Below are positions 23,584 to 34,458 of a stretch of 64,000 bases of DNA, one piece after another. The DNA comes from Letharia columbiana (lineage: Eukaryota; Ascomycota; Lecanoromycetes; Lecanorales; Parmeliaceae), in contig NW_023501096.1 in NCBI RefSeq assembly GCF_014066305.1, positions 248,001 to 312,000 of the forward strand. Direction: 5' to 3'. The notes under the pieces are model-generated. The model did not search any database and was not told the origin of the DNA. It saw only the letters and a program-made list of their open reading frames with translations. Position 1 is the first letter of the stretch. Each line of letters begins with the position of its first letter. Both the position numbers and the translations under genes were made by a program.

Positions 23584-24402
23584 TCAAGAAGCAAGCCGAC
23601 CCAAGTCCGACCCCATACTCTGCAGATGTGCCGCCCAATTGACATTCTTGATCAATCCTCGACTCTCCCGTGGCACGCACAAATCAGCATATTCCTCAAT
23701 GCGCCCATAGACCTCTTCCGTCAATGTCCCCGAACAGTTGCCGCAGGTGGTGGTCAAGTCTTTGCGACTGTAGTCGGGAGCGGAGGTATCCAAGCACTGG
23801 GTGTGAGCGCGGCTGAAACAGCAGTGGACGATCTCGTCTGTGCGGTCTCGGGTCGTCGAGAATGAGAGCTTGCAGATGACGCATTTGCCGGTGTCGGGGA
23901 TGATGGTGCAGCTTCCGTGCTGGGAGAAGTTAGCCTAGGACCGGATCCACCGGGGGAAACGTCCTAGCCCACCTTCTCCATGGCATCCAGCCACTTTGTG
24001 CAAAGCGTGATTACGGTCTCAAATCTCGCAAGTGCTTCTGAGTCGGGCTGGGGTTGGAACCTTGCTCGTAGGATCTTGCAACAGGTGATATTCATTTCGA
24101 GAACACGGGCGTGGGTCAACATCTGTACCAGCAGAGTCAGTAACGATGAGTCGTGGATTTCCGACCGAGAGTTCGGAAGGGCGCTGGCTTGCCTTGGCTT
24201 GAATTGGCTCGAAGAATTGTGATTTCGATCGTGAGCTCGCTTTGAGGTGATAGCACTTCGGGGTGATATTACCGAGGTAGAAGATCAGATCGGAGGTTGC
24301 TGATCAATAGTGAGGTTGTTCTAGGTGTGGAAGGAAACCGTGATGGTGAGGTGGAAGCAAATCTGTGAGAAAGCGTTGTGGGTTTGAGAAGTGTTGACAC
24401 AT
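23584..24402 (-). CDS. Hypothetical zinc-binding (RING-like) protein
   Basis: Supported exons are 24299-24193, 24122-23973 and 23919-23584. The last intron is GT-AG (53 bp). The one before it would be GC-AG (24192-24123, donor AAG|GCAAGC), because only that join keeps the frame SQFFEPIQAK to MLTHARVLEMN. A first exon 24402-24339 (start MCQHFSNPQ) fits the phase but needs a 39-bp intron, so the start is uncertain. The last exon carries a cysteine array: CVIC, HCCFSRAHTQC and CGNC. This is a cross-brace-like set of ligands resembling RING or ribbon domains. The C-terminus is LGRLAS. There is no membrane segment. The family is unknown to me. The coding call for the last two exons is firm. Confidence 0.6.
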
Positions 24403-24690
24403 GCATCCGTAAAGGAGCCCCACCCAACTTTGTCTTGAAGAAAATCTGAGCGAGTGACAGCTCTCAGTGTTAATGGCTGACAAGTGCGAGATTTTCGAGT
24501 CTGGGGGCTATGATAATTGGCGATGGTGAGAGCGAAGGTAGGAAATCAGATAACGAAGCCGACCTCGCTTTTAGCATTTTATGACCTCACTTCCCAAATC
24601 TACTAACGAATAGACCTAGGGACATTCGAAAATTCGAGAGCTTTCACACGTGATCCGGTCTGCAGTGTTAGATTCATTTCGCGTGACTCA

Positions 24691-25519
24691 TTAATGTTCT
24701 ATTACTGGTTGAGAAGCAGCTGTCTGATCGTGCTCGTCGATATCACTAGCGGACCTGTTAGCTCTCTTGGAAGAAAGAAAAAGAGCAAGGGGACATACGT
24801 AGCTTCCCAAGGATAGCATATCCAAACGTCTCCTACTGTATTGGCAGCCAGATACCTACCCTCATCCATCATTTGCTGCGGCAAATTCCCTTTCTTCGTC
24901 TTGTCCTTGTTCTGTGACCCGCAATTAGCCAGCCCTACCTCTCCATCTCCGTCGTTCCCCGGCAGAGAAGGTCTGAGCACTTACATGTAGCACAAAAACA
25001 CAAAACCGCGTCTTCTCCCCACCCCTCCCCAACTTCTCACTCGCAGCCTCCACATCCTTTTCCAATTCCCTAACCGCATATTCCAACGTCGTCCTCGTAT
25101 CATCCACCTCATCCACAATCAACACGTTCTTCCCCACCAAATTGCTCATCTCCAAGCTCGACAGATCCAGCCATTGCGTCCTTGTGACTTTCGTACCGAG
25201 CTGCTCAACCGGATCTGAACTGGAGAGGGTTTCGTAGAGGGAGAGACCGATTGCTTGGATGGGGATGTTGGGGCTGCCGGGGCGTTTGAGGAAGGAGCGG
25301 AGGATTCGGGCGGGGACGTAGCCGCCGCCGCCGATGGCGATCATGAGGTTTGGTTGGAAGGAGGAGAGGATATGGGAGGCCGAGGCTTGACATAACTTGT
25401 GTACCTGTAAGAGCTTGTTAGCCTTGTCCATTGTTTGGGAGCCGTTGAGCAGTCGATTGTAGGGCGTAGCCATTGGGAATTCTTACCTGGTTGTAGGTCA
25501 CGTAGACCTTTTCTACCAT
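24691..25519 (-). CDS. XPT1: Xanthine/purine phosphoribosyltransferase (206 aa)
   Basis: Purine salvage enzyme that transfers phosphoribose from PRPP to a 6-oxopurine. It resembles yeast Xpt1 in length (about 209) and sequence landmarks. Four exons: 25519-25487, 25404-24985, 24911-24799 and 24745-24691, all in phase. The tiny first exon encodes MVEKVYVTYNQ. Landmarks are IAIGGGGYVPARILRSFL at about 33-50, IPIQAIGLSLYETL, RTQWLDLSSL, the PRPP loop VLIVDEVDDTRTTL at 105-118, and GRYLAANTVGDVWICYPWEA near the C-terminus. It is probably cytosolic. For the last intron I chose the CTAG acceptor, because the only good branch point (GCTAAC) lies directly before the alternative CAG. Substrate preference (xanthine versus hypoxanthine or guanine) is inferred from the yeast relative. 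Confidence 0.9.
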
Positions 25520-25815
25520 GTTGAAAGCGATAGTATATACGACTTCTGGGGTTTTGGCGGGCTTCAGCACCTTGGACCTGGTTTGTTCGAGTCACTGAAT
25601 TGCTTTATGCTCCAATGTCCGAAAATCCCTTATGCAAGTAATGCATGTTGTGCAGCTGCTAGTGACTAAGCAACTTCTTTTTTTCCTTGCATAGAACGGT
25701 TACCGTCGGCTGCTGTACACCACACTTTACCATAGATGGTTAGGCTATGCCAAGACGACATCAGGTGATCGAGGGGATGTTTCACCCATGACGTACCGGC
25801 TAGTGGTTTCTTTGG

Positions 25816-25823
25816 TATAAATA
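25816..25823 (+). promoter_or_regulatory. TATA box of the Grg1-like gene
   Basis: TATAAATA lies 121 bp upstream of the ATG at 25944, followed by a C/A-rich leader (TCACACCTATCTCCAACAAC) typical of strongly expressed fungal genes. Confidence 0.55.
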
Positions 25824-25943
25824 CCCACGTCCTTTTGCTACACAATCATCACTCACATCTTCCATCCTCAGACCTCAGACAATAAAGCAAATCACACATC
25901 CACACAATCAGTCACACCTATCTCCAACAACCAAACATCCACA

Positions 25944-26359
25944 ATGGACTCAATCAAGTGAGCCCCGCCTGCTCCGCCTGCCCCTCACCTCCCCTTGCCG
26001 GCTGCCTAAACCCTGTTTACTGATCTGCTTGGTTTCCAGGAACACTGTCAACCAGGCCTCCGAGTCTTTCCAGGGTGCCATGTCTGGAACCTCGAAGCAG
26101 GGTAACGAGGGTGAGCTTCAACTCTTGCTTCTGTTTCCTCTACTCGTCGCTGACACGGTCCCCAGAGGTCGCAAAGGGCCACACCGACGCGAACGCCACC
26201 ACGCGTCTCACCGCCGCCAAAGACGCAGCCTCTGACAAGGTCCACGAAAAGAAGCACGACGTAAGTTTCATTATTCTTTCTCTTACTCCCTTGATGGATC
26301 GTACTCCTGCTAATACGGCCTTTGTACAGACCAAGTCGGACGTCTACGCCAACAAGTAG
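25944..26359 (+). CDS. grg-1: Grg1/Ccg1-type glucose-repressible small protein (69 aa)
   Basis: Small hydrophilic protein of the family named for Neurospora glucose-repressible gene 1 (clock-controlled gene 1). It is strongly induced on carbon starvation, and its biochemical function is not known. Four exons: 25944-25957, 26040-26110, 26166-26260 and 26330-26359, all GT-AG and in phase. The product starts MDSIKNTVNQASESFQGAMS, continues with EVAKGHTDANATTRLTAAKD, and ends KKHDTKSDVYANK. That is the usual length and repeat-like Lys/Ala/Asp-rich composition of the family. The upstream TATA box and pyrimidine/CA-rich leader fit a highly expressed gene. Glucose control is inferred from the family, since no specific operator was identified. 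Confidence 0.9.
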
Positions 26360-27382
26360 GCATAGCCTCTTGCGAACGCCTGCCTACTCTTTCTCACATG
26401 AGCCAAAGGGGTACTATCTTCGGCAAGAAATGATTGCAACGGCCGATGGATACTGGCACAGCGGGAATTAGCTTGCGTGGAAAGCAACATTCCGGAAATG
26501 GAAAATGGCTTTGCTCTCGAGAGTTCAGTGAAGGCTTTTACGTAGGCTTAGTAGCTCCATTAACACAAGACTCATGAGCAGAACGCTTTTCCCATAACAA
26601 CATCAACTTATAGCTGATCGGTGAAATTGCACATTGTGTTAAAGTGCCCCTGTTTCAAGCTCGGCAACTTACCACCGCTTGTCCCAAGGAGGGGTTCGTA
26701 GAGGCCCGCATCACCGCCTTTTGCCCTGATCGACCTTACCTACTTTACCCTGATCGACACAGGCATGAATAACATGCATTCTGCGAATTGCTGCATTCCT
26801 GTGACCGTGATCGACACAGGCCAATAGAGCGTGCACTGAGCAAGCATAGATTGAATACCTGCCAAGAATATGTATATACAAACGCCCGGCCTCAAAGCTA
26901 TATATTGAAACAAAATCACCTCATGTACAAGAAAGCAAAAATACATACACCATCTCCATCCCAACCACACATTCCTCGGCCCACTCCCGCACCGACCCTG
27001 CCAACATAACCCAAACATTCCAAAACGCCACGCTAAAATCGCTCAACTGCAACAACAAGACAGTAACAAAATGGTATGTGCGTAATACTATACAAGACGA
27101 AACCAAGCCATTGGCCCGCAACAGCATTCCCATTCTCATTCTGATCCTCGATCCTCGTCAAGAGAATGATGACGTTAATTAAGACAATGAAGCCTCATAC
27201 GCCGAATCCCGAAACGCCGCCAAAGTCGTGACAAAAGCGCCTGGCCTGCAGGCGAGCGGTGACGGCACGGACGAGTGCGGTCGAGGCAGCGGCCGTCGTT
27301 CCAGCACGGCAACTTCTCCGCAGTGCAGGAAACGGACGATCCCGGAGTCGGCGGCGGAAAGCTCTGGGCGAAAGGGCTATGT
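26360..27382. other. Intergenic, convergent 3' flanks
   Basis: About 1 kb between the Grg1 gene and the 3' end of the minus-strand MARVEL-like gene. Short frames occur (26740-27139, minus strand) but none has recognisable content. The phrase CTGATCGAC or GTGATCGACACAGGC recurs near 26726, 26751 and 26808. Confidence 0.35.
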
Positions 27383-28167
27383 TTAGATTTCTGCAACTGC
27401 TACGGTTCGGGGCGGAGATGTGGAGTCGGACTCACTCCCTCTGGTGGTGGGGTCTTGGGTTTCGGGGGCGATGGTTTGCTGGTTGGGAGTGTTCTCGATG
27501 GAGTGAGAGGGTGTGGAGGCTTGGGGGAGGTGCGTTGTTGAGTGGCAGGCGAGGGCGAAGAGGGTGAAGTGGAGGACGCTGCACATGGCACATGTTGGCA
27601 TTGGTAACCATTCATGAGGAACGGAAGGACTTACGCGACAGCACATGCAACGGAGTAAGTAGCAACCTGCAATTTCTTCAGGGTGTTCAAATGCGGCATG
27701 CACACCCACGGCACCTTATCCCCATTCATAAGCGTCACGCTGCCCATATCGCAAGTGTTGCTGATCGCGACCAGATCCTTGAAACCAGACTCCCTCAACG
27801 TCAATGCTGGAATCGTACATGCCAACAGCCACACCAAACAGATGACTTCGAAAGCGACATAGTACCCCAAATGAAGCGCCTTGCTCGTCCAGGCCGGGCG
27901 GATAGTGATGAAGCTAGTCCACGTGAAAGAGACCAGGACGGCAGCAAGGACAATTGGGTCCGTCCAGTCCGTATGCTTGCTTGGTTTGAGGGCCGTTGTG
28001 GGGTAGGAGGTGCTGGGGATCCATTTGTGGTAGAGACCGAGGGAGATAGAGAGGGCGACTATGGTTACGATGTCGAGGACGAGTATAACGATGCGGAAAC
28101 CGAGAGCGTGGCCACGCCCGCGGGCCGGGACTTGGAGGTATGATGCCGATGTATTCATTGTGGTCAT
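27383..28167 (-). CDS. MARVEL-like four-helix membrane protein (242 aa)
   Basis: Exon 1 is 28167-27635 and exon 2 is 27578-27383, joined over a 56-bp GTAAGT...GTGCAG intron at AVACAV|AVLHF. Four hydrophobic segments are visible: FRIVILVLDIVTIVALSISL near 25-47, DPIVLAAVLVSFTWTSFITI near 75-95, LGYYVAFEVICLVWLLACTI near 105-128, and LQVATYSVACAVAVLHFTLF spanning the exon junction. This is the usual layout of fungal MARVEL-like proteins. The C-terminal tail (about 55 residues) is Thr/Pro/Ser-rich and cytosolic. The start at 28167 (MTTMNTSASYL) is preferred. The frame stays open upstream to 28338 but there crosses a perfect palindrome and looks non-coding. The role is unknown. Confidence 0.72.
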
Positions 28168-28270
28168 TGATTTCGGTACAGATGCTGGAGCTTTTGGAGA
28201 CAGATTGATGAGTGGTAGAGTTGTCTTCGTCCCCTTTATGTAGAGAGTACGATTCCTGGAGGCATTCTCA

Positions 28271-28309
28271 CTCTGGCTGTGCGAGATCACAGATCTCGCA
28301 CAGCCAGAG
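28271..28309. repeat. Perfect 18-bp inverted repeat with 3-nt loop
   Basis: Arms 28271-28288 (CTCTGGCTGTGCGAGATC) and 28292-28309 are exact reverse complements around ACA. The repeat lies about 105 bp upstream of the MARVEL-like gene's ATG. Confidence 0.95.
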
Positions 28310-31300
28310 AAGGAACTTGGTTTTTGTTTCAGATACAAATGCGAACACCGAGTGCGACGTGCGTATGGTATATGATGATGGTTCTCGGGTAAGCGCTCGG
28401 CGGTGCAAATACCGGAGGAGGAATTCTCAGAAGGCTGAAGGATTCGGGATCACTGCGCACTATTTTCAGCGTGAGCCAGCCTCGCCGTCGCACGAGCAGT
28501 TCTTCGTTGACAGGATATATTGGCGTATGAGGATTGAACTATACAACATGAGCCTGGGCATGTGGCTTTTCCATCCATCTCCTGCGCCAAAGCAGAAATC
28601 TTCGCCTGTTAGTTGCGATTACCCCCGAGACGTTGATTCCTTTGTACATAGGTGTAGAGCTGACTCATGAGCCAACATCTGCCTCCCAGATGCTCTTCAC
28701 CTGGTGTCAGTGTCACGCTTTGTTGTAAGAGAATGTTGCAAAAGTCATGCATAGAGAGTTAATTCCAATTTCCAGCACGACAATTCATTTACGCATTTCT
28801 TTCGTCGGCTTCGATCTGAACAAATCAACTCTGTCGATCAACGGCTATCAGATGTGACCAGGCTCATCCTTCCCAACACTACGCCTAAACTTTGGAACTT
28901 CAACAGTGAATTCCCTTAATTACAGGTCGACAAAAGGGTTAGGAAAAGTTCGTGAACGGGGTCGTTTGTTTTTCTGGCACCGCGCCTGAACTGTGGGACT
29001 TCATTCGGAGATACTCGCCCCTATGCATGACTTTTGCTAGGTTGTCTTACGGGCGGCCACCCAGAAAGGCACAAAGGTTAAGGGACTACCTCCCACGGAG
29101 CCACGGAAACATCCTGTAGAATTGCGCCCGTGCTCAGTAAGTTACCTTAGTGTTAGAGGCTCTATGGGGAGGCGTTGCGGAGGGTGTCTCGGCACGAAGG
29201 GTTTCCGGTAGATTACGAGTCATGAGAGACATGCGAATGAGTGGTGATTCGAACGGTCAAGCTCTGTGGATGGCTATGGTATAAGAATTCAAGCCACGGG
29301 AAGGGCCACTCAGAATCCTCTAGAGACCCCAGCGCCCTGCCTTCGCAATCACCTCCCCTTCCCTTTTCTATACATTTCTCCAGCGGAGATGTCAGACCAA
29401 ACTTTTCGATTGTTGCTCCTCTCTACCATGAAACCTCCAAAAAGACAAAGCGTAGACCAGCTAACCCACTGCTTGCGAAAGTCCCACCCCGCAAGTCGGG
29501 CTGTGGAACAACGATTGTACCCTTTCATATCGACTGCACGAGCAGACGAGGATGGGGGCCTAGTGTTTAACATTAGAGCCGATATGACGGGTCAGCCGTG
29601 TTTGCCTATAACGCTTCTATGGGTACTTACCTAGTCCAGGGTTCAGAGTCTAACCGTTTGGAATTTAGAAGAGAAGTGTTGGGAGCTGTTGTTCCTGACA
29701 CCACTTGTTGTGTGTGTCTGAAATTGTTTGGTCGGGGTGGGTAGGGATGAGTGCCGGGATCGGAGGTTTCAAGTGATAAATTTGTCGAAGAGAAGGTGAA
29801 AGCGCCCAGAGTTAATGAGCAACCAGTGAAATCCTACGAGCCAGAACCTGGCCGAAAGACGATTTTATGCCAGTAAGCATATGCTCGTCATCTATTGAGA
29901 TAGGTTGCAATGATTTAGTGCTGGAAATTCTGGAGAATCGCGGGTGTAGTTGCATAACTGAGCGCCAAGTTACCTTTCTAGGTCATGATCATCAGGGAGT
30001 GCGGGGAAGATATTAAAGTAGCAACTGTTTCCGCAGAATTCCCATCTGAAAAGTGTGCGGAAACAGAGCTAATTTCCAAAGTCTTTCCTAAATTGATGGC
30101 CTCTCACGTTCACGATTTCCAGAGACTTGTGGATCAACCTATAGGCTCTAAAGCTCTAAGATTCGTCAAAGACTTAGGCCAATCCCCAAGTCACTTGTCG
30201 AGTTTATGGGCTCCCGAGCCTTGGTTAATCAGAGACTTGCGGGCCAATCCTTGGATTCTTCACCAAAGACAGTAGCTTCTGAAGCTTGACGATCGTCAAT
30301 TTGTTACAAGTCCATGGGAAAATCCTCATATAAAGTGCCAAACGGGGCTCTTAAATTCTCGATTTTGTGGGGTACTCCCAATGGAAATTGTCAATTGACG
30401 GCCTTTCAAGCTTTGAAACGACTCAATTCAAAGGATTTTGCCGATTTGTTTGATCAGACTGATGGCCTCCGAGACTTAAACATTTGGCGGGGTCATGTAG
30501 AGTCAAGCCTGCCAAGTCAATGAGTTGCGGGATTTGCCCGATTACCTTGAGAGCCTGGAAGCCGTAACTCGTAGGTGACTTCCCCAAAGAACGACCTGCA
30601 TGTAAGCCGCCTCCTGCGTAAATGGCGTATTTCTTCAGCCTAGTACCTACAATCTCGACTGGACTACAGGCGTCAGCCTTAGACCGGTTTGGCTATTATC
30701 ACCAGCACTAATGCAGCTGCAGCTGAGGCATTAGTGCACATGCAGCCATCGAATCCAATGGCGATGAAGCGAAGGTTTGCACTCAGGGGGAGAAGCGCCA
30801 ACGCCGCCAAAAACGCAGCGGTACGGCCGGGACCGCCGATGGATAAGCGAGAAGCTTGTTTAAGGGCAGTGGGGGACTCGCTTGCAAGTTATCTAGGTAA
30901 GTTCAGATCATGCTAACATCTACTCGTACAATGAGGCGCGATGGTAACTTTAAGAGCTTACTCTTTCTTGTCTATGCTGCTACCTTGAGAAGTTATCTAG
31001 TTCCAAGTCTGCGTTGACCGGTACTGGCTTTCATTGTAGCCGAAGGCCTGAGCAAATTGAATCGCAGATCCCTCATCAGCCTTTTATGCAGTTCCAGTCG
31101 GAAAAGGAATGTGGTCGTGGAATCAATTCAGACCCACTTTTCCGCGACGTGCGTTGCTTCCTGAATGATCGGCAGCAAACATGTGCATAGTTCGACTGAC
31201 TTCTTGCGAATACACGTGGCAGTACAAGAGAATCTTGAAATGCACGATGTTGGCTGGTTGATGAGCTGGATGCCGCAGCAATCGACTCTACTCTTCCTGC

Positions 31301-31864
31301 CTCTTCGAGCATCCCTAGATACAAATTCGTGGTTAGCCCCGCTCCTTCTCCGAATCCCAGCATTGCCGTATAAACGCAAGATCAACACTGCCAAAGGAAG
31401 ACCAATGATCTCGCTCAACGAATACCGTCACATACAACAAGCAACGGCCGGATCAGAGTTATGTAGGTTTGCTCTCATCCCAAATGGTCTGGACTCAAAG
31501 ACCTGGATTAGGTAAGCACACAGATGACCTTCCGAAAGACTTCATAGCTGACTTCTCATATCCTTTAGACCCTTTGGAGTGCATGCCTTTGGCAAATTTC
31601 ATCATCTTCGCTCCTGGCAAGTGAATATGTCGGTACCCTGGTCCAGACTCTCGAGGCTGTAGGCTAATCCTTACTTCGGTGACCGTTATCACTTTAGGAA
31701 CCATATTACTCCTATATTAATGATCTCGATCGAGCTTCACATGTACCTAAATATATCCTCTCTTTGTCATGTCCTCTTCATATTATCATCTGCCATAAAT
31801 TGTCACCCTTGCATCCGCCAAACCCACGTTCCGGTCTACTAAACCTATGCCTGTCAACTGGTAC
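28310..31864. other. Gene-poor stretch, 3.5 kb
   Basis: Only short open frames on both strands (up to 122 codons near 29266-29634), with no recognisable domain and no convincing intron-joined gene. A degenerate phrase of the form GAGACTTG(T/C)GG(A/G)(T/C)CAA recurs around 30125, 30175 and 30235, hinting at decayed repeats. A 10-bp perfect inverted repeat (30705-30714 and 30728-30737) surrounds CAGCTGCAGCTG. Confidence 0.35.
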
Positions 31865-31872
31865 TATAAATA
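31865..31872 (+). promoter_or_regulatory. TATA box, first paralogue of the KLWVWE trio
   Basis: TATAAATA lies 43 bp upstream of the ATG at 31908, which implies a very short leader if it is used. Confidence 0.4.
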
Positions 31873-31907
31873 CTATCCTGTAAAAAAACCCGTCCTATAG
31901 TCCAAAA

Positions 31908-32287
31908 ATGTCGGAACCCTTGAGAGATCTCTCAGAAACCTCAGAAATAGTATGATTACCCTTCGGTTCTGAATCTTTGCAGTGCTGACAGACCCATAGC
32001 CGCAACCTCTTTACGGCCGTGGTCAGATTGTCTTCATCGAAACCAATCTTTATTTCAGGGGCAAACCTACACGCAAGATGTACTGGATATGGGAGAGCAT
32101 GTATGATCCCTTATATGGGTGTATCTCGTACTCTCTGAGAGATGGGCCTGGAGAGGGCGCGAAAGTCATGGGCTGGGCTAGTGAGGAGGATCTTGAGCTG
32201 GATCTCGAGCAGGATCTTGAGGAGGATCTCGAGGAGGATCTCGGGGAGGACTTCGAAGACGATCTCGAGGAGAGTCTGGGCCAATAG
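31908..32287 (+). CDS. Orphan small-protein family 1, copy A (109 aa, acidic tail)
   Basis: Family not recognised. Exon 1 is 31908-31949 (14 codons) and exon 2 is 32000-32287, joined over a 50-bp intron (GTATGA...GCTGACAGACCCATAG). The intron falls after codon 14, exactly as in copy B. Shared blocks are PQPLYGRGQIVF at 15-26, RGKPTRKMYWIWESMYDP at 34-51 and SYSLRDGPGEGAKVMG at 57-72. From residue 76 the tail is almost only Glu, Asp and Leu (EEDLELDLEQDLEEDLEEDL), encoded by a 12-bp tandem repeat of the GAGGATCTCGAG type. There is no signal peptide or membrane segment. The homologies to B and C support the splice model. Confidence 0.65.
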
Positions 32288-33319
32288 ATACCGGTGAAGG
32301 GGTTTGACTCACCCATGTAATCTAGTTTCAGGAATATCATATCGTTACATACATCAACCATGGTTTGAAATACTGACCGCGGGCTGGTCAAACATACACT
32401 AAGCCAGACTCAGACTTAGTGCTTATGAAGGCGAGGATCAAGTTAGAAGCTTTGCAAGAGAGCTTAAAAGGATGGGAAGAGCTTTCAGGTATCACCAATG
32501 GTTATCCCAGCCAACTCACGTTCTACTGGCTGAGGTGCCAATCTCACGGTTCCGTCTTCTTCATTGGGCGCTAGCCTTCCGACGGTAGCATCCATCCGAA
32601 GGCAGTCGACCTCCATAACACTTATTGGCAGCCTTATAATCGCACATAGCGTTGTTTCATACATTTTTCACTCCCCAAGCCCTACGTAACCCTCAAATCT
32701 CTCTCTTTTTTTAACCTGCGTGGACTTAGACGGATCCAGATAAGATGGAGCCTTCAAAAGAGCCGGTTCCCCCGGCGAGGAGCGCCAGCGACGAGTGCGC
32801 TGTCCAACATAATCACCCATTGACTACTGTTCGCGATTTGGGGATTTACTTCCATTCGCTCTTTCTCGAATCTTTGCACGTAGGTACCATTAGGTGGCTC
32901 CGTTACAGCTAAAAAATCAGTCCTCATCGCAGTATCATTACGGCTGGATCTTTTCATGTTCACTTCTAAATTTAGAGATTGCGGTGAGGCGGCTGCACCT
33001 ACATCGTTATTTTACGTCCTTCACACTAAGACCCTATATCACTTACGCCCTTGACACTTAAGCATTAACACTTCCACTACCCCTCTTCCCTAATCGCTTA
33101 TTCCCCCGCTTCTCTCTTCCATCTTTCTTCCTTCTTCGCTATCACCCTTCCCATATCCTCCACTCGTCAAAACCGCCACACCACGTTCCTAGTCTACCAA
33201 AATCTAATCGTTGCCCTCAACCCACGATCAGAACACTATCATCAGTGACTTGCCATCAGCGGGGTCTGTGAACCAGTATCAACGAGTCATTACAACAGAA
33301 TACGCCATACCTTCCAAAG

Positions 33320-33688
33320 ATGTCCTTCGTCTGGAGCGACCCTTTCAAACCTCAAGCAGAAGTAAGATCACCCAAATTTCTAAGTATATCTAGAGTGCTA
33401 AAAGACACAAAGGCACAGCCACAACCAATCTATACCCGCGGTCACATCGTCTATGACAAGAGCGACGTTGATTCCAGAGGAGAACCTACGCGTAAGAAGC
33501 TCTGGGTATGGGAGATGAAGTATGATCCAACCTACGAGAGTGCGAGTTCGCACCGTGAGAGAAAGAAGGCGTTGTCGTACTCCATGAAGGATGGGCCTGG
33601 AGAGAAGGCCAAAGATATGGGCTTGGTTTCCGAGGAGGACTTGAGGGAGACGGAGCCTGAAGTAGAAAACTTGATTGATTTTGACTGA
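33320..33688 (+). CDS. Orphan small-protein family 1, copy B (105 aa)
   Basis: Exon 1 is 33320-33361 and exon 2 is 33413-33688, joined over a 51-bp in-phase intron (GTAAGA...GACACAAAG) placed after codon 14. Without splicing the frame also stays open (122 aa), but the spliced form aligns to copies A and C. Blocks are AQPQPIYTRGHIVYDKSD at 15-32, RGEPTRKKLWVWEMKYDP at 36-53, SYSMKDGPGEKAKDMG at 69-84 and a C-terminal EVENLIDFD. It is hydrophilic and probably intracellular. The pyrimidine-rich leader and the CCTTCCAAAG just before the ATG are also found before copy C, so the duplicated unit includes upstream DNA. The function is unknown. Confidence 0.7.
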   Translation: MSFVWSDPFKPQAEVRSPKFLSISRVLKDTKAQPQPIYTRGHIVYDKSDVDSRGEPTRKKLWVWEMKYDPTYESASSHRERKKALSYSMKDGPGEKAKDMGLVSEEDLRETEPEVENLIDFD

Positions 33689-34096
33689 TCAACCCTTGCA
33701 TGTTGCTGGCAGGCGGCCGCACCTAGCTAGATTTTCATCATACGCCCGATAACAATTCCGCCCTACCCTAACACTTCTGCCACACAGGTCTCACTTCCCG
33801 TCATCTCTAACCGCTTATCCCCCGTCTTCCTTCTTTCATTGTCGTCCATCACTCTCTCTTCTTCACCATCACCATCTCCATATTTTACAGGTCTCACTGC
33901 TACCAAACCACATTCCCAACCTACAATCTCCATATTCTCCCATCCCCATTACCACCAAATCACGCGCCCACATACCAAAATCCAATTATTGACGTTGACC
34001 AGTAGCAAGAGACGCCCATCAGCGATTTACTATCAGTAGTGTTTGTGAACCAGCATCAACAGGTCATTAGAAATGAACACGCCGCACCTTCCAAAG

Positions 34097-34458
34097 ATGT
34101 TCGACAAACTCCGGCACGGCCCTCGCACCACTCCCATATCCTCGGAAACGGTAGGACCACCTAAAGATCCCGGCGACTTGCTGAGCGGACAGATACAAAG
34201 CCACCAACATTATTCGAACCCGGTGCAATCGTCTTCGACAAGCGCGATCGCGATCGCGATTCAGAAAACAAACCTACACACAAGAAGCTCTGGGTATGGG
34301 AGGTAACATACCATCCACCACCCTATCTGAGGGTCAAGTCGTACTTACTAAAGGATGTGGCTGAGGAGCAGGCGAAAGATATGGGATCGGCGTGCGAGGT
34401 GGATCTGGAAGAATGGACACCGGGGAAGGGGGAAAGGAATAATTTGATTGACTTTTAA
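34097..34458 (+). CDS. Orphan small-protein family 1, copy C (103 aa)
   Basis: Exon 1 is 34097-34150 (18 codons) and exon 2 is 34201-34458, joined over a 50-bp intron (GTAGGA...ATACAAAG). The unspliced reading from an upstream ATG (34073) stops early and loses the family core. The spliced protein keeps FEPGAIVFDKRDRD at 23-36, KPTHKKLWVWEVTYHP at 42-57, SYLLKDVAEEQAKDMG at 65-80 and the C-terminal NNLIDF. The AAAG acceptor aligns with that of copy B. It contains a short CGATCG run (34249-34260) coding alternating Asp/Arg. It is the most diverged copy in the GPGE block. The function is unknown. Confidence 0.62.

Noticed and set aside
27259..27567. Plus-strand frames over the second exon of the MARVEL-like gene
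   Set aside because: Arg/Trp/Gly-rich antisense shadows. The minus-strand exon continues the fourth membrane helix in phase.
28168..28338. 57-codon N-terminal extension of the MARVEL-like protein
   Set aside because: It crosses the perfect 18-bp palindrome, and the downstream Met at 28167 gives the normal short cytosolic N-terminus before helix 1.
31128..31515. Overlapping open frames on both strands in the gene-poor stretch before the KLWVWE trio
   Set aside because: Similar length on both strands, with no domain, no shared block with either orphan family and no splice partner.
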